Assembly: GCA_002422785.1 (NCBI GenBank)
Contig: DITK01000027.1
Span: forward strand, 99,079 to 107,641
DNA length: 8,563 bases
Source of the DNA: Francisellaceae bacterium UBA6186
Lineage (GTDB): Bacteria > Pseudomonadota > Gammaproteobacteria > UBA6186 > Azoamicaceae
Reading direction: 5' to 3'
This document shows, in pieces, positions 1-6,480 of the stretch. The translations under genes and the position numbers were made by a program. The notes under the pieces were generated by a model. That model was not told the DNA's origin. It was given only the letters and a program-made list of their open reading frames with translations, and did not search any database. Position 1 is the stretch's first letter; each line of letters starts with the position of its first letter.

Positions 1-2
1 CA

Positions 3-341
3 CAAACCACATATCAAGCAAGCCATAATTTCAAGAATCTCAAGATAATAGATGCGACCACAATTACAGAAGATAAAGCTACAGAAGATACATCTATAGA
101 AGATACAGAGACCCCTAGAACCCCACGGAAAATAGCCAAAGATGGAATTAAGCAAACTCCTGAGCCACGCAATACACCACAAAAAAGTTCTCCATCAACC
201 ATAAAATCAGTACGAGCTATAGTTGCAAATCAAAGAAGACCAAACCATGCTACATGTTTAAGTTTTTCATTATCAATAAAACCATCACTAGCAGAAGAAT
301 TACAATATTCATTAGATCGAAGGTTAAATTTTGAACCATAA
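3..341 (+). CDS. 3' end of a gene of unknown function (partial)
   Basis: This frame is open from the left edge for 112 codons and ends in TAA at 339-341. It has no internal ATG, so the start lies outside the window. The visible C-terminal part begins QTTYQASHNFKNLK. It then has three imperfect five-residue repeats, TEDKA-TEDTS-IEDTE (about window residues 22-36), also visible as 15-nt DNA repeats. A Thr/Pro/Lys-rich segment follows (TPRTPRK, KQTPEPRNTPQKSS), and the end reads SLAEELQYSLDRRLNFEP. GC is about 35% by hand count, slightly higher than the genes to the right. I recognise no family. The charged, Pro/Thr-rich middle looks like a disordered linker. Being open over the whole visible length favours it over the 62-residue frame antisense to it. 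It converges with the Sel1 gene. Confidence 0.6.
   Translation, partial: QTTYQASHNFKNLKIIDATTITEDKATEDTSIEDTETPRTPRKIAKDGIKQTPEPRNTPQKSSPSTIKSVRAIVANQRRPNHATCLSFSLSIKPSLAEELQYSLDRRLNFEP
72..116 (+). repeat. Three imperfect 15-nt tandem repeats encoding TED-type pentapeptides
   Basis: Three consecutive 15-nt units start with acagaagat, acagaagat and atagaagat and encode TEDKA, TEDTS and IEDTE. They lie in frame inside the left-edge partial gene and give it a short acidic repeat. The copies have diverged, so this is an old or loosely conserved tandem array. Confidence 0.55.
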
Positions 342-378
342 AATAATTCAACACCTGGTTGCAACGGAATGAGAAGAT

Positions 379-411
379 AAATTAGAATAAATGGTTGCTT
401 ATATCTAATTT
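379..411. terminator. Possible bidirectional terminator hairpin between convergent genes
   Basis: The arms aaattaga (379-386) and tctaattt (404-411) are exact inverted repeats. Inside them ataa/ttat adds four pairs after a one-base bulge, leaving an eight-base loop. A short T-run continues after the right arm on the plus strand. The structure lies between the plus-strand gene ending at 341 and the minus-strand gene ending at 405, and overlaps the latter's stop codon. The stem is almost all A-T, so it is weak and could be chance in this AT-rich sequence. Confidence 0.3.
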
Positions 412-971
412 TTCGGTAAAGTTTTTAATTTTTCTTTAGCATTGGTATCACCTTGATTAGCAGCTTTTTGATACCATGCTACGGCTTTACTTTTGTCTTT
501 GGGAACTAAAATTCCGTATTGATATAATAAACCCAATATAAATTGAGCAGTAGCTGAACCTTGATTACCTAATGTTTCTAAGAATAATATTGGACTATTA
601 TTTTTAACAGTTATTGTTTGGTTATCATTATTGTTATTGGTTGATGCCAAATGGTTTTGTATATTTGCTAAGCTTTCTTTGGCAATGTTTAAATTGTTGT
701 GTAAGTTTTTTTGATCCACAATATTGTCTAGTAAGCTTTTAGCATTTTTATTTTCTTCTTCTTGTTCTTTATTGGTTGGATATTGATTTATTGATTTTTT
801 TAGATCAATTACTGTGGCTAAATTAATTTTAATGTCAATTAAAGATTGAGTGATTTTATGATACAATTTTCTAGGATCTTTATAATTATTTTGATCTATA
901 TTATGTGCAATAAAAGTTGTTGCAGTTATTACTATGGAAATTATAAACATTTTTATAATTTTACTGATCAT
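405..971 (-). CDS. Membrane-anchored Sel1-repeat protein
   Basis: This is a 188-residue protein. A hydrophobic N-terminal segment (about residues 5-22, KIIKMFIISIVITATTF) reads as a signal anchor or uncleaved signal, so the rest is probably periplasmic. The middle (about 35-110) is helical and rich in Lys, Asn and Glu, followed by an Asn-rich linker (112-118). The C-terminus carries one complete Sel1/TPR-like repeat (about 139-174) with the usual signature: ATAQFILGLLYQYGI, then PKDKSKAVAWYQKAANQG. The beginning of a second repeat (GDTNAKEKL) follows and then the protein ends. Sel1 repeats are helical protein-binding scaffolds, and in Legionella and Coxiella relatives they often occur in envelope or host-interaction proteins. 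The specific role here is unknown. The start ATG at 971 fits the signal segment, but I see no strong ribosome binding site. The gene has the same orientation as phaC, but the 135-bp gap with its large palindrome makes one operon doubtful. Confidence 0.7.
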   Translation of the reverse strand: MISKIIKMFIISIVITATTFIAHNIDQNNYKDPRKLYHKITQSLIDIKINLATVIDLKKSINQYPTNKEQEEENKNAKSLLDNIVDQKNLHNNLNIAKESLANIQNHLASTNNNNDNQTITVKNNSPILFLETLGNQGSATAQFILGLLYQYGILVPKDKSKAVAWYQKAANQGDTNAKEKLKTLPKN

Positions 972-1031
972 AGACTGTATGACTCAATTCATTAAGAAAT
1001 AGTTCATACTTACGGTGTAATGAGATTACTT

Positions 1032-1089
1032 ATGATAGACTCTACACTAGGTTACATTTAATGTAACTTAGTGTAGAGTCTGAAATCAT
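1032..1089. repeat. Long near-perfect palindrome (21-bp arms, 3-nt loop)
   Basis: The left arm 1037-1057 (begins agactctacacta) and the right arm 1061-1081 (ends tagtgtagagtct) are complementary at 20 of 21 positions, separated by tta. The one exception is a G-T that would be a G-U wobble in plus-strand RNA and an A-C mismatch in minus-strand RNA. An outer atgat/atcat pair (1032-1036 with 1085-1089) extends the stem after a three-base bulge, gaa. It sits about 25 bp downstream of the phaC stop and upstream of the Sel1 gene. No T-run follows on either strand, so it is not a canonical intrinsic terminator. It could still end or stabilise phaC mRNA, act as an operator, or be a dispersed palindromic element. 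Confidence 0.85.
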
Positions 1090-1106
1090 GCATATACAAT
1101 TAGCTG

Positions 1107-2915
1107 CTATAATGTTTTATGATCAAGTTGACCCTGCAGCACATAACTACCTGGAGCATTGGGGGCATTATTAAAGTCAGTAACAGTTTTTTTAGCAAAA
1201 TGTTCTGCATTAATTTTTTCTGAAGTAATATTAGTTAACCAATTTAACCAATATGGCCACCAAGATCCTTGGTGTTCTTCTGCATCTGCTAGCCACTGTT
1301 CTGGAGTTGCCGGTAATTTTGGGTTGGTATTAATTTTGAATGAATATTTATTGTCAATGGGTGGATTAATTAAGCCTTTAATATGTCCTGAAGTTGATAA
1401 CACAAATTCTACTGGTCCACCATAAACTTTAGAACTATTATATACTGCTTGCCATACAGTAATATGATCGGTATCTCCTGCTAAAGAAAAAATTGGGACG
1501 TTGATATTTTGTAGATTAATTGAAATTCCGTTTAATTTAATTTCGTTTGGCTCCTTTAACTTGTTATGTAAACACATAGATCGCAAATAGAACATATACA
1601 TGTTAGCTGGTAAATTAGTTATATCAGCATTCCAATATGAAATATCTAAAGCTTTTAATGGTTTGTTTAATAGATAGTTATTAATAACATACGGCCAAAT
1701 TAAATCAGAGGGTCTTAGCGCACTAAATGCCATGCTTAATAACCTACCATCTAAATAACCTTTATTGTTTATCAATTTTTCTAATAAATTTAATGAATGT
1801 TCGTTAATTAAAGCACTGATATTACCTAAATTAGAAAAATCAACTAATGACATAAAATGAGTGGCACTTAGTGCGCGATCATCATTTGTTTGCTGCATAT
1901 AAGCAAGGGCACAGCTTAAAATTGTTCCACCGATACAATATCCGGCTAAATGTAATTTAGGATGACCATGAAATTTAGTAATTATATCGATAGCTTTTAA
2001 TGGACCATCTAATACATAGTCAGAAAATTGTTTGTCAGCAAGGGAAGTTGTTGGGTTTACCCAAGAAATTATATATACAACGAGGCCTTGATGGACCAAC
2101 CATTTTACTAAAGAATTATTAGCGGACAAATCTAATATATAATATTTATTAATAAATGGCGGAATTAATAATATAGGCGCTTTATAAACATTTTTTGTAG
2201 TTGGTGTGTAGCTTATTAATTCCATTAAATCATTTTTAAAAATAATTTTACCTGGAGTTGCAGCTAAGTTTTGGCCAATTTTAAATGCGGAAAAATCAGT
2301 GGTTTTTATTTGAAAGTATCCTTTACTGTTGATCAAGTCAGTTAAAAATTTTTCTATAGCTGTAAATAAATTTTGTCCTCTATTTTCTATAGTGGTAGAC
2401 ATTAATTCTGGATTAATAGTTAGAAAGTTTTGCGGTGCAATAGTGTCTAATAAATTGTTAAAAGAAAAAATTAAGCGATTTTTTTTATTATGATCTAAAT
2501 TTATAAGATCCAACAATTTTAAATAATATTTCTTAATTAGGTTATGAAGATTTTTTAGATATAAATAATAATTATGATTTGTATCTATATTATTTAATAT
2601 AGGTTCAATTGTTGTAGTATAAATTTGTTTATGTTCTTCGAAAAATTCTTGTTGTAGTTTAATTATACAATTCGATTTGGCAGTTAATGGAACTGAAAAT
2701 TCATTTGACGATTTAGCTAAAAATTGTGCTGTTATTTTTTGCCAGGCTTCGATAAAAATATCTAGTCCTGGAAAAATTTGTAAAATACTAGCAAGCGATT
2801 CTGTGGTGGAAGCTATTTTGTTAACATCTGTCATAAAATCAGTTTTATATAAATCTAACAGCTGGTTGAGCTGTTGATTTATAGTTAAACTAATTTTTAA
2901 AAAATCCTTTTCCAT
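1107..2915 (-). CDS. phaC: Class I poly(R)-hydroxyalkanoate synthase PhaC
   Basis: PhaC polymerises (R)-3-hydroxyacyl-CoA, usually 3-hydroxybutyryl-CoA, into polyester on cytoplasmic granules and releases CoA. The 602-residue length is that of class I enzymes (about 590). The variable helical N-terminal domain spans about 1-200 and the alpha/beta-hydrolase catalytic domain about 215-600. The lipase-like box is GYCIGG with nucleophile Cys327. The catalytic Asp is Asp483 in GDTDHITVW, and the general-base His is His511 in STSGHIKGLINPP. Other family blocks are visible: APILLIPPFINKYYILDL, VYIISWVNP, YVINNYLLN and the C-terminal WLADAEEHQGSWWPYW. All catalytic residues are present, so the enzyme looks active. 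The N-terminus is unusually rich in Lys, Asn and Ile, consistent with AT-biased drift. The start ATG at 2915 has a weak AGGA about 11 nt upstream. The gene is divergent from phaB. Confidence 0.97.
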   Translation of the reverse strand: MEKDFLKISLTINQQLNQLLDLYKTDFMTDVNKIASTTESLASILQIFPGLDIFIEAWQKITAQFLAKSSNEFSVPLTAKSNCIIKLQQEFFEEHKQIYTTTIEPILNNIDTNHNYYLYLKNLHNLIKKYYLKLLDLINLDHNKKNRLIFSFNNLLDTIAPQNFLTINPELMSTTIENRGQNLFTAIEKFLTDLINSKGYFQIKTTDFSAFKIGQNLAATPGKIIFKNDLMELISYTPTTKNVYKAPILLIPPFINKYYILDLSANNSLVKWLVHQGLVVYIISWVNPTTSLADKQFSDYVLDGPLKAIDIITKFHGHPKLHLAGYCIGGTILSCALAYMQQTNDDRALSATHFMSLVDFSNLGNISALINEHSLNLLEKLINNKGYLDGRLLSMAFSALRPSDLIWPYVINNYLLNKPLKALDISYWNADITNLPANMYMFYLRSMCLHNKLKEPNEIKLNGISINLQNINVPIFSLAGDTDHITVWQAVYNSSKVYGGPVEFVLSTSGHIKGLINPPIDNKYSFKINTNPKLPATPEQWLADAEEHQGSWWPYWLNWLTNITSEKINAEHFAKKTVTDFNNAPNAPGSYVLQGQLDHKTL

Positions 2916-2944
2916 GCAATATCTATTCCTAAATATATCAAAAC

Positions 2945-2973
2945 AATATAGTTAATAGTCTGTAAGTTGCCAA
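2945..2973 (-). promoter_or_regulatory. Predicted phaC promoter
   Basis: Read on the minus strand, TTGGCA (2973-2968, five of six to the -35 consensus) and TATATT (2950-2945, five of six to the -10 consensus) are 17 bp apart. Transcription would start near 2938, giving a leader of roughly 20 nt before the phaC ATG. The -35 box overlaps that of the predicted phaB promoter on the other strand. This is a sequence-pattern prediction only. Confidence 0.5.
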
Positions 2974-2995
2974 ATTTATCTATCAACTCTAAACT
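2967..2995 (+). promoter_or_regulatory. Predicted phaB promoter
   Basis: TTGCCA (2967-2972, five of six to the -35 consensus) is followed after 17 bp by TAAACT (2990-2995, four of six to the -10 consensus). Transcription would start near 3002, leaving about a 45-nt leader before the phaB ATG. The -35 box shares five bases with the one predicted for phaC on the opposite strand. The weak -10 makes this the less certain of the pair. Confidence 0.4.
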
Positions 2996-3046
2996 TAATT
3001 AGTTATATATATTTTGTTGTCATATTTTAAAACGCATGGAGGTGTT

Positions 3047-3787
3047 ATGAAAGGAAAAATAGCCTTAGTTACTGGTGGAATGGGAGGAATAGGGACAACG
3101 ATAGCTCAACAATTATCTCAGCGTGGAGCGGTGGTTGCTGTAACTTACCACAGAGATCCAGCCCAGGCGGTTATTTGGCAAGAAGAACAAAAAAAGGTTG
3201 GTTACGACTTTACTATTGTACAATCGGACATCAGTAACTTTGAATCAGCAGCTAGGATGGTCGAAGAAGTTATAAAGAAATTAGGTAAAATAGACATTTT
3301 AGTAAATAATGCTGGAATAGCAGAAGACACTACTTTAGCAAAAATGTCGCTTGAGCAATGGACAAAAGTTATTAATGCTGATCTTAATAGTTTATTTAAT
3401 GTTACTCGTCATGTTGTGCCAAAAATGATTGAAGAAAAACATGGCAGGATTATTAATATTTCTTCAGTGAATGCTCAAAAAGGTCAATTCGGGCAAACTA
3501 ATTATACTGCAGCCAAAGCTGGTGTTCATGGCTTTACTAAATCATTGGCTTATGAGGTCGCCAAAAAAGGTATAACGGTGAATACTATATCTCCTGGATA
3601 TGTCAAAACTGGGATGATGGACAAAATAGCCCCAGATGTGTTACTTAAAATTATTGAGCAAATCCCGGTAGGTAGGTTAGCTTTGCCAGCTGAGATAGCT
3701 AGTTTAGTTAGTTTTTTAGTTTCTGAGACATCTTCATATATTACTGGGGCTAATTTTGCAATTAACGGTGGTTTACACATGTTTTAA
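3047..3787 (+). CDS. phaB: Acetoacetyl-CoA reductase PhaB (NADPH-dependent SDR)
   Basis: PhaB reduces acetoacetyl-CoA to (R)-3-hydroxybutyryl-CoA, the monomer for PhaC. It is a classical short-chain dehydrogenase. The cofactor motif is TGGMGGIG (residues 9-16), the structural motif is NNAG (87-90), and the catalytic residues are Ser140, Tyr153 and Lys157 in the YTAAK box. The PhaB-type substrate-pocket segment QFGQ (147-150) and the ending FAINGGLHMF are also present. From ATG 3047 the product is 246 residues, the standard PhaB length, and catalytic numbering matches characterised PhaB enzymes. GGAGGTG (3038-3044) lies just before this ATG. A longer frame from TTG at 3014 would place that ribosome binding site inside the gene, so I reject it. 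FabG is the main alternative, but the PhaB-length protein, the pocket residues and the adjacent phaC favour PhaB. The thiolase PhaA is not in the window. Confidence 0.95.
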   Translation: MKGKIALVTGGMGGIGTTIAQQLSQRGAVVAVTYHRDPAQAVIWQEEQKKVGYDFTIVQSDISNFESAARMVEEVIKKLGKIDILVNNAGIAEDTTLAKMSLEQWTKVINADLNSLFNVTRHVVPKMIEEKHGRIINISSVNAQKGQFGQTNYTAAKAGVHGFTKSLAYEVAKKGITVNTISPGYVKTGMMDKIAPDVLLKIIEQIPVGRLALPAEIASLVSFLVSETSSYITGANFAINGGLHMF

Positions 3788-3909
3788 TTAATTTATCAAG
3801 CTATTGGTAGACGATACTTTATATATTTTGTAGAATGTTATTCATTTATAGAATAATCTATCAATTTTAAATGATTTGTTAATTTTTTACTGACTTGGGT
3901 CCTGTAATT

Positions 3910-5160
3910 ATGAAAAATAAATTTATGATTAAGCCACACTTAATTGCGCTGGCTTTTTTGGGTTTTAATTCTGGTTTTGCTTTTATTTTGTTTAATTCTA
4001 CCATTATGATGGCCCTATCTTTTTCTGATTTTTCTGCAGTTTTTATTAGCGGACTGTTTGCATCTAGCTTACCATATTCCTTGAAAGTGCTTTGGTCGCC
4101 ACTTATGGATTATTATGCCATTCCTGGTTTATCGAAAATTTTAGGGCAGCGTCGTAGTTGGTTGTTAGTGGCACAATTAGGATTGTTGTTATCTAGCTTG
4201 GGATTTATTTTACAGCCGGGCAACCTGTGGTTATTGTCATTAATATCGACAATTTTTGTGTTTTTTGCAGCAACTCAGGATATAGCATTAGATGCTTATC
4301 GTATAGAAAGATTAGAACCTAACGAACTTGCAACTGGTACTACATTTTCTGGTACTGGCTTTAGGGTAGGATTTTTTGTTGGGGGCATGCTGCCATTATA
4401 TTTATTAAAAACTGCTGGATGGTCTATTGCATTTATTTCTGCTTCTTGTACTTTATTAATAGGCCCGATAATTACTTTAATGGTACAAGAACCTGCAGGG
4501 ATTAAGCGCACGACTAGCGATAAATTGCCTAGTCCTATAGAGCATTTAAGTTCAGTTTATAAAAGTTTTTTAGAATTTATACAAAGATCAGATTGGTATC
4601 TTATTATTTTATTAATTTTCTTTTACAAAGTGGGTGACTCGGTACCTAATGCGATGAAAGGACCATTACTTGCTTCGTTAAATTTTACGCCGATAGAAAC
4701 TGCTAATATTTCCCAGGCTTATGGTACAATATTAATGATATTTGGTGGATTTTTAGGTGGCTTATTGGTCACTAAATTTGGCGTTTTTCGTAGCATTATT
4801 ATCGGCAGTGCTGCTCAGCTGTTATCACCATTTATGCATGCGTGGCTATCCTTGATGCGTCATAGTATTCCAGCCTTAGTTATAACTACTACCGTGCATA
4901 ATATTGCCTGTGGCCTGGGATCAACAATTTTGGTGATATATGTATCTGGGTTATGTAAAAAAGGTGGTACAACAGCAACTCAATTTGCATTGATTTATTC
5001 TTTTAGTTCCTTAACCAGAACTTTACTTTCTAGTGCTTCTGGAATTTGTGCAACTTATATGGATTGGACTACATTTTTTATGGGTACTACTTTATTGGGG
5101 TTGCCAGTTTTTTTAATTATTAAAAAATTGACTCCTGTGCCGGTAGAAAGTAGGGAATAA
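3910..5160 (+). CDS. ampG: AmpG-family MFS muropeptide transporter
   Basis: AmpG carriers import GlcNAc-1,6-anhydroMurNAc peptides from the periplasm for peptidoglycan recycling, driven by the proton gradient. The 416-residue protein is hydrophobic throughout, with about 12 membrane segments. The AmpG signature is clear: SLKVLWSPLMDYY (about 57-69), GQRRSWLLVAQ (79-89), ATQDIALDAYRIE (121-133) and FSGTGFRVGFFVGG shortly after. The second half has the related ANISQAYG and GGFLGGLLVTKFG segments. It is shorter than Escherichia coli AmpG (491 residues, 14 segments) and closer to the compact 12-segment forms seen in intracellular bacteria, which often carry several paralogues, so the substrate may differ. 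I chose ATG 3910; TTG 3895 and ATG 3925 are in-frame alternatives, and none has a good ribosome binding site. The slt gene downstream makes the kind of product this family imports. Confidence 0.88.
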   Translation: MKNKFMIKPHLIALAFLGFNSGFAFILFNSTIMMALSFSDFSAVFISGLFASSLPYSLKVLWSPLMDYYAIPGLSKILGQRRSWLLVAQLGLLLSSLGFILQPGNLWLLSLISTIFVFFAATQDIALDAYRIERLEPNELATGTTFSGTGFRVGFFVGGMLPLYLLKTAGWSIAFISASCTLLIGPIITLMVQEPAGIKRTTSDKLPSPIEHLSSVYKSFLEFIQRSDWYLIILLIFFYKVGDSVPNAMKGPLLASLNFTPIETANISQAYGTILMIFGGFLGGLLVTKFGVFRSIIIGSAAQLLSPFMHAWLSLMRHSIPALVITTTVHNIACGLGSTILVIYVSGLCKKGGTTATQFALIYSFSSLTRTLLSSASGICATYMDWTTFFMGTTLLGLPVFLIIKKLTPVPVESRE

Positions 5161-5844
5161 TTATTTTTTTAATAAGTACATATTACTTAGATAAAGTTGT
5201 TTACCTCGTTGTAAACCTTTAGGTACTTTCAGTAATATTTTTTTATTTGCATAAATTCTTGGATTAGTAATATTGATGGGCGAAAATAAAAAATTTAACC
5301 AATTTTCTTGATAAGATTTGTTTTTTAAATATTCTTCTTGCAATTCAATAAAAGCGCTAGGATCATAACCAGCTTGATATAGATTTTGGATTATTCTATT
5401 ATCAGCACTTATTGCGATGTTAAAATTTAAATTAACAAAATCATTAGATCTTATTGTTTCTAGTGCAATTGCTAATATTGTTGCCAATTCAGCTTCATCT
5501 TGTAAATAATGTAATAAGCCTTTGCTAATGGTTATAATATTATTTATATCATATTTAGATTTTGGTTCGTAATTTATAGCTAATGATGGAATATCGCTGT
5601 TATCTAAACAAAAAACAATATTTAGGTTAGCTATCGACTGAGTGTTGTTGACGATTAATAATCGTTTACCAATTCGGCTAATATATTCTTGGATAATATT
5701 AAACTCATGATTTTTATTATAACTATAATGTGATTTATTTTTGTGGTGCAGCATATCACCACAGCCCGAGATAACAAGCTCAGACACAATCAATAAAGAA
5801 TACAAAATTATAATAAATAGTTTTTTTATTTTTAGATAAAACAA
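5161..5844 (-). CDS. M48 metalloprotease-like lipoprotein lacking catalytic residues
   Basis: This 227-residue protein starts with a lipoprotein signal: charged KIKK, a hydrophobic stretch (9-26) and the lipobox ISGC with Cys28 as the likely lipidation site. The following domain aligns by eye with M48 peptidases. NNIITISKGLLHYLQDEAELATILA (101-125) resembles the strand and helix leading into the zinc motif of LoiP/BepA-type proteins. SADNRIIQNLYQAGYDPSAF (146-165) resembles the third-ligand region (EAD...AGYDP). INITNPRIYANKKIL resembles the later HPxTxERI block. The HExxH positions read IALET (126-130), and the third-ligand Glu reads Ser146, so zinc binding and proteolysis should be lost. 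The start is TTG at 5844 with GAGGT (5851-5855) six nt upstream; a TGA three codons before the TTG excludes longer starts. It may act as a non-enzymatic chaperone or scaffold at the outer membrane, or be decaying. The stop abuts the ampG stop. Confidence 0.65.
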   Translation of the reverse strand: MFYLKIKKLFIIILYSLLIVSELVISGCGDMLHHKNKSHYSYNKNHEFNIIQEYISRIGKRLLIVNNTQSIANLNIVFCLDNSDIPSLAINYEPKSKYDINNIITISKGLLHYLQDEAELATILAIALETIRSNDFVNLNFNIAISADNRIIQNLYQAGYDPSAFIELQEEYLKNKSYQENWLNFLFSPINITNPRIYANKKILLKVPKGLQRGKQLYLSNMYLLKK

Positions 5845-5850
5845 ATGTAT

Positions 5851-5855
5851 ACCTC
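5851..5855 (-). promoter_or_regulatory. Ribosome binding site fixing a TTG start
   Basis: On the minus strand GAGGT lies six nt before the TTG at 5844. An in-frame TGA at 5856-5854 prevents any upstream start, and the next ATG upstream (5857) is in another frame. The TTG is therefore the best start for the lipoprotein gene. Confidence 0.6.
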
Positions 5856-5933
5856 ATTCAGGCGTCTGTTGGTTTATTATTTAAAATATCTGCAATTAAT
5901 TTTTAAACTTAAGCAAAACAAGACAAATTAAAT

Positions 5934-6080
5934 TGACCATAATTTATAAGTGCAAACAGTTAGCTAAATGGTCATAATTGTGAGATATTTTCCTTCTTAT
6001 GTGTCTATAATTAAAATTGATCTTGACTAATAGCGGAATATGTTCAAAATTAATTACTAGGACAAATTAGTAGTTTTTTT
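5934..6080 (+). promoter_or_regulatory. Possible structured leader or regulatory region upstream of csp
   Basis: This lies in the 253-bp gene-free stretch between the lipoprotein gene and csp. TGACCAT (5934-5940) and ATGGTCA (5968-5974) are a 7-bp inverted repeat. Immediately before the csp ribosome binding site, aattacta (6052-6059) can pair with tagtagtt (6068-6075) around an 8-nt loop, with seven T at 6074-6080, like a weak terminator or attenuator. A possible promoter is TTGATC (6017-6022) with TATGTT (6039-6044) at 16 bp. Cold-shock genes often have long regulatory leaders, but no known cold box is recognisable and AT-rich pairing by chance is likely. Nothing else is visible in the stretch. 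Confidence 0.25.
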
Positions 6081-6097
6081 AAAGGATGTAAAAACAT

Positions 6098-6319
6098 ATG
6101 GCAAAAGGAACAGTTAAGTGGTTCAATAATCAAAAAGGGTATGGATTTATTTGCCCGTTAGAAGGTGACAATCAAAAGGATGAAATTTTTGCCCATTTTT
6201 CTTCTATTATTATGGAAGGTTACAAAAGACTAAATGCTGGTCAAAATGTTGATTTTGAGATAAATAATGGACCTAAGGGCTTGCATGCAGTTAATATTCG
6301 TCTTGCTGAAGAATCTTAG
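6098..6319 (+). CDS. CspA-family cold-shock domain protein
   Basis: This is a 73-residue single-domain protein that binds single-stranded RNA or DNA and typically melts mRNA structure or prevents termination. Its opening, AKGTVKWFNNQKGYGFI, is the canonical cold-shock domain start. RNP1 is KGYGFI (13-18) and RNP2 is IFAHFS (30-35). Aromatic residues Trp8, Phe9, Tyr15, Phe17, Phe31, His33 and Phe34 line the nucleic-acid surface. The loop before RNP2 (LEGDNQKDE) is a little longer than in E. coli CspA, and the end AVNIRLAEES is typical. AAAGGA (6081-6086) lies 11 nt before the ATG. The sequence does not show whether it is cold-induced or constitutive, so I give no paralogue letter. It is probably monocistronic: slt begins 161 bp later with its own -10 box. 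Confidence 0.95.
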   Translation: MAKGTVKWFNNQKGYGFICPLEGDNQKDEIFAHFSSIIMEGYKRLNAGQNVDFEINNGPKGLHAVNIRLAEES

Positions 6320-6430
6320 GATCTAATTATTTATACCAAATTGAAATATTTTTGTATATGGCTATAGTTGCTGTGTTTGCTGTTTGGTTATTAAATTGTT
6401 GGCATACTATGGTTTTTTTTATGGAAATAC

Positions 6431-6436
6431 TATAAT
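6431..6436 (+). promoter_or_regulatory. Predicted -10 box upstream of slt
   Basis: TATAAT matches the -10 consensus exactly and would start transcription near 6443, about 38 nt before the slt ATG. At the expected distance there is no good -35; TTGGCA at 6399-6404 is too far (26 bp). The 7-bp direct repeat ATACTAT (6404-6410 and 6427-6433) and a T8 tract (6413-6420) occupy the intervening region. Confidence 0.35.
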
Positions 6437-6480
6437 TTACTAATCTAACAACCATTAGCTCTTATTTTAAAATAATAAAC

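Noticed and set aside
14..202. A 62-residue minus-strand reading frame, hydrophobic in composition
   Set aside because: It is antisense to the plus-strand frame that stays open over 339 bases, and its hydrophobic residues simply mirror the acidic repeat codons opposite.
1159..1425. An 88-residue plus-strand reading frame
   Set aside because: It lies wholly inside phaC on the other strand and has no recognisable protein features.
2677..2877. A 66-residue plus-strand reading frame
   Set aside because: It is antisense to the phaC N-terminal region, with no family resemblance.
3014..3046. TTG start extending PhaB by 11 residues
   Set aside because: The strong GGAGGTG before ATG 3047 and the exact 246-residue PhaB length favour the shorter protein.
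3550..3780. A 76-residue minus-strand reading frame
   Set aside because: It is antisense to the conserved C-terminal part of phaB.
3838..3856. Hairpin TTATTC/GAATAA after phaB as a terminator
   Set aside because: It has a six-pair stem with only one G-C pair and no T-run directly following; this is expected by chance in AT-rich DNA.
3895..3909. TTG start adding five residues to the AmpG-like protein
   Set aside because: There is no ribosome binding site, and ATG 3910 gives a natural start (MKNKF) just before the first membrane segment.
4296..4511. A 71-residue minus-strand reading frame
   Set aside because: It is antisense to the conserved AmpG motifs, with no features of its own.
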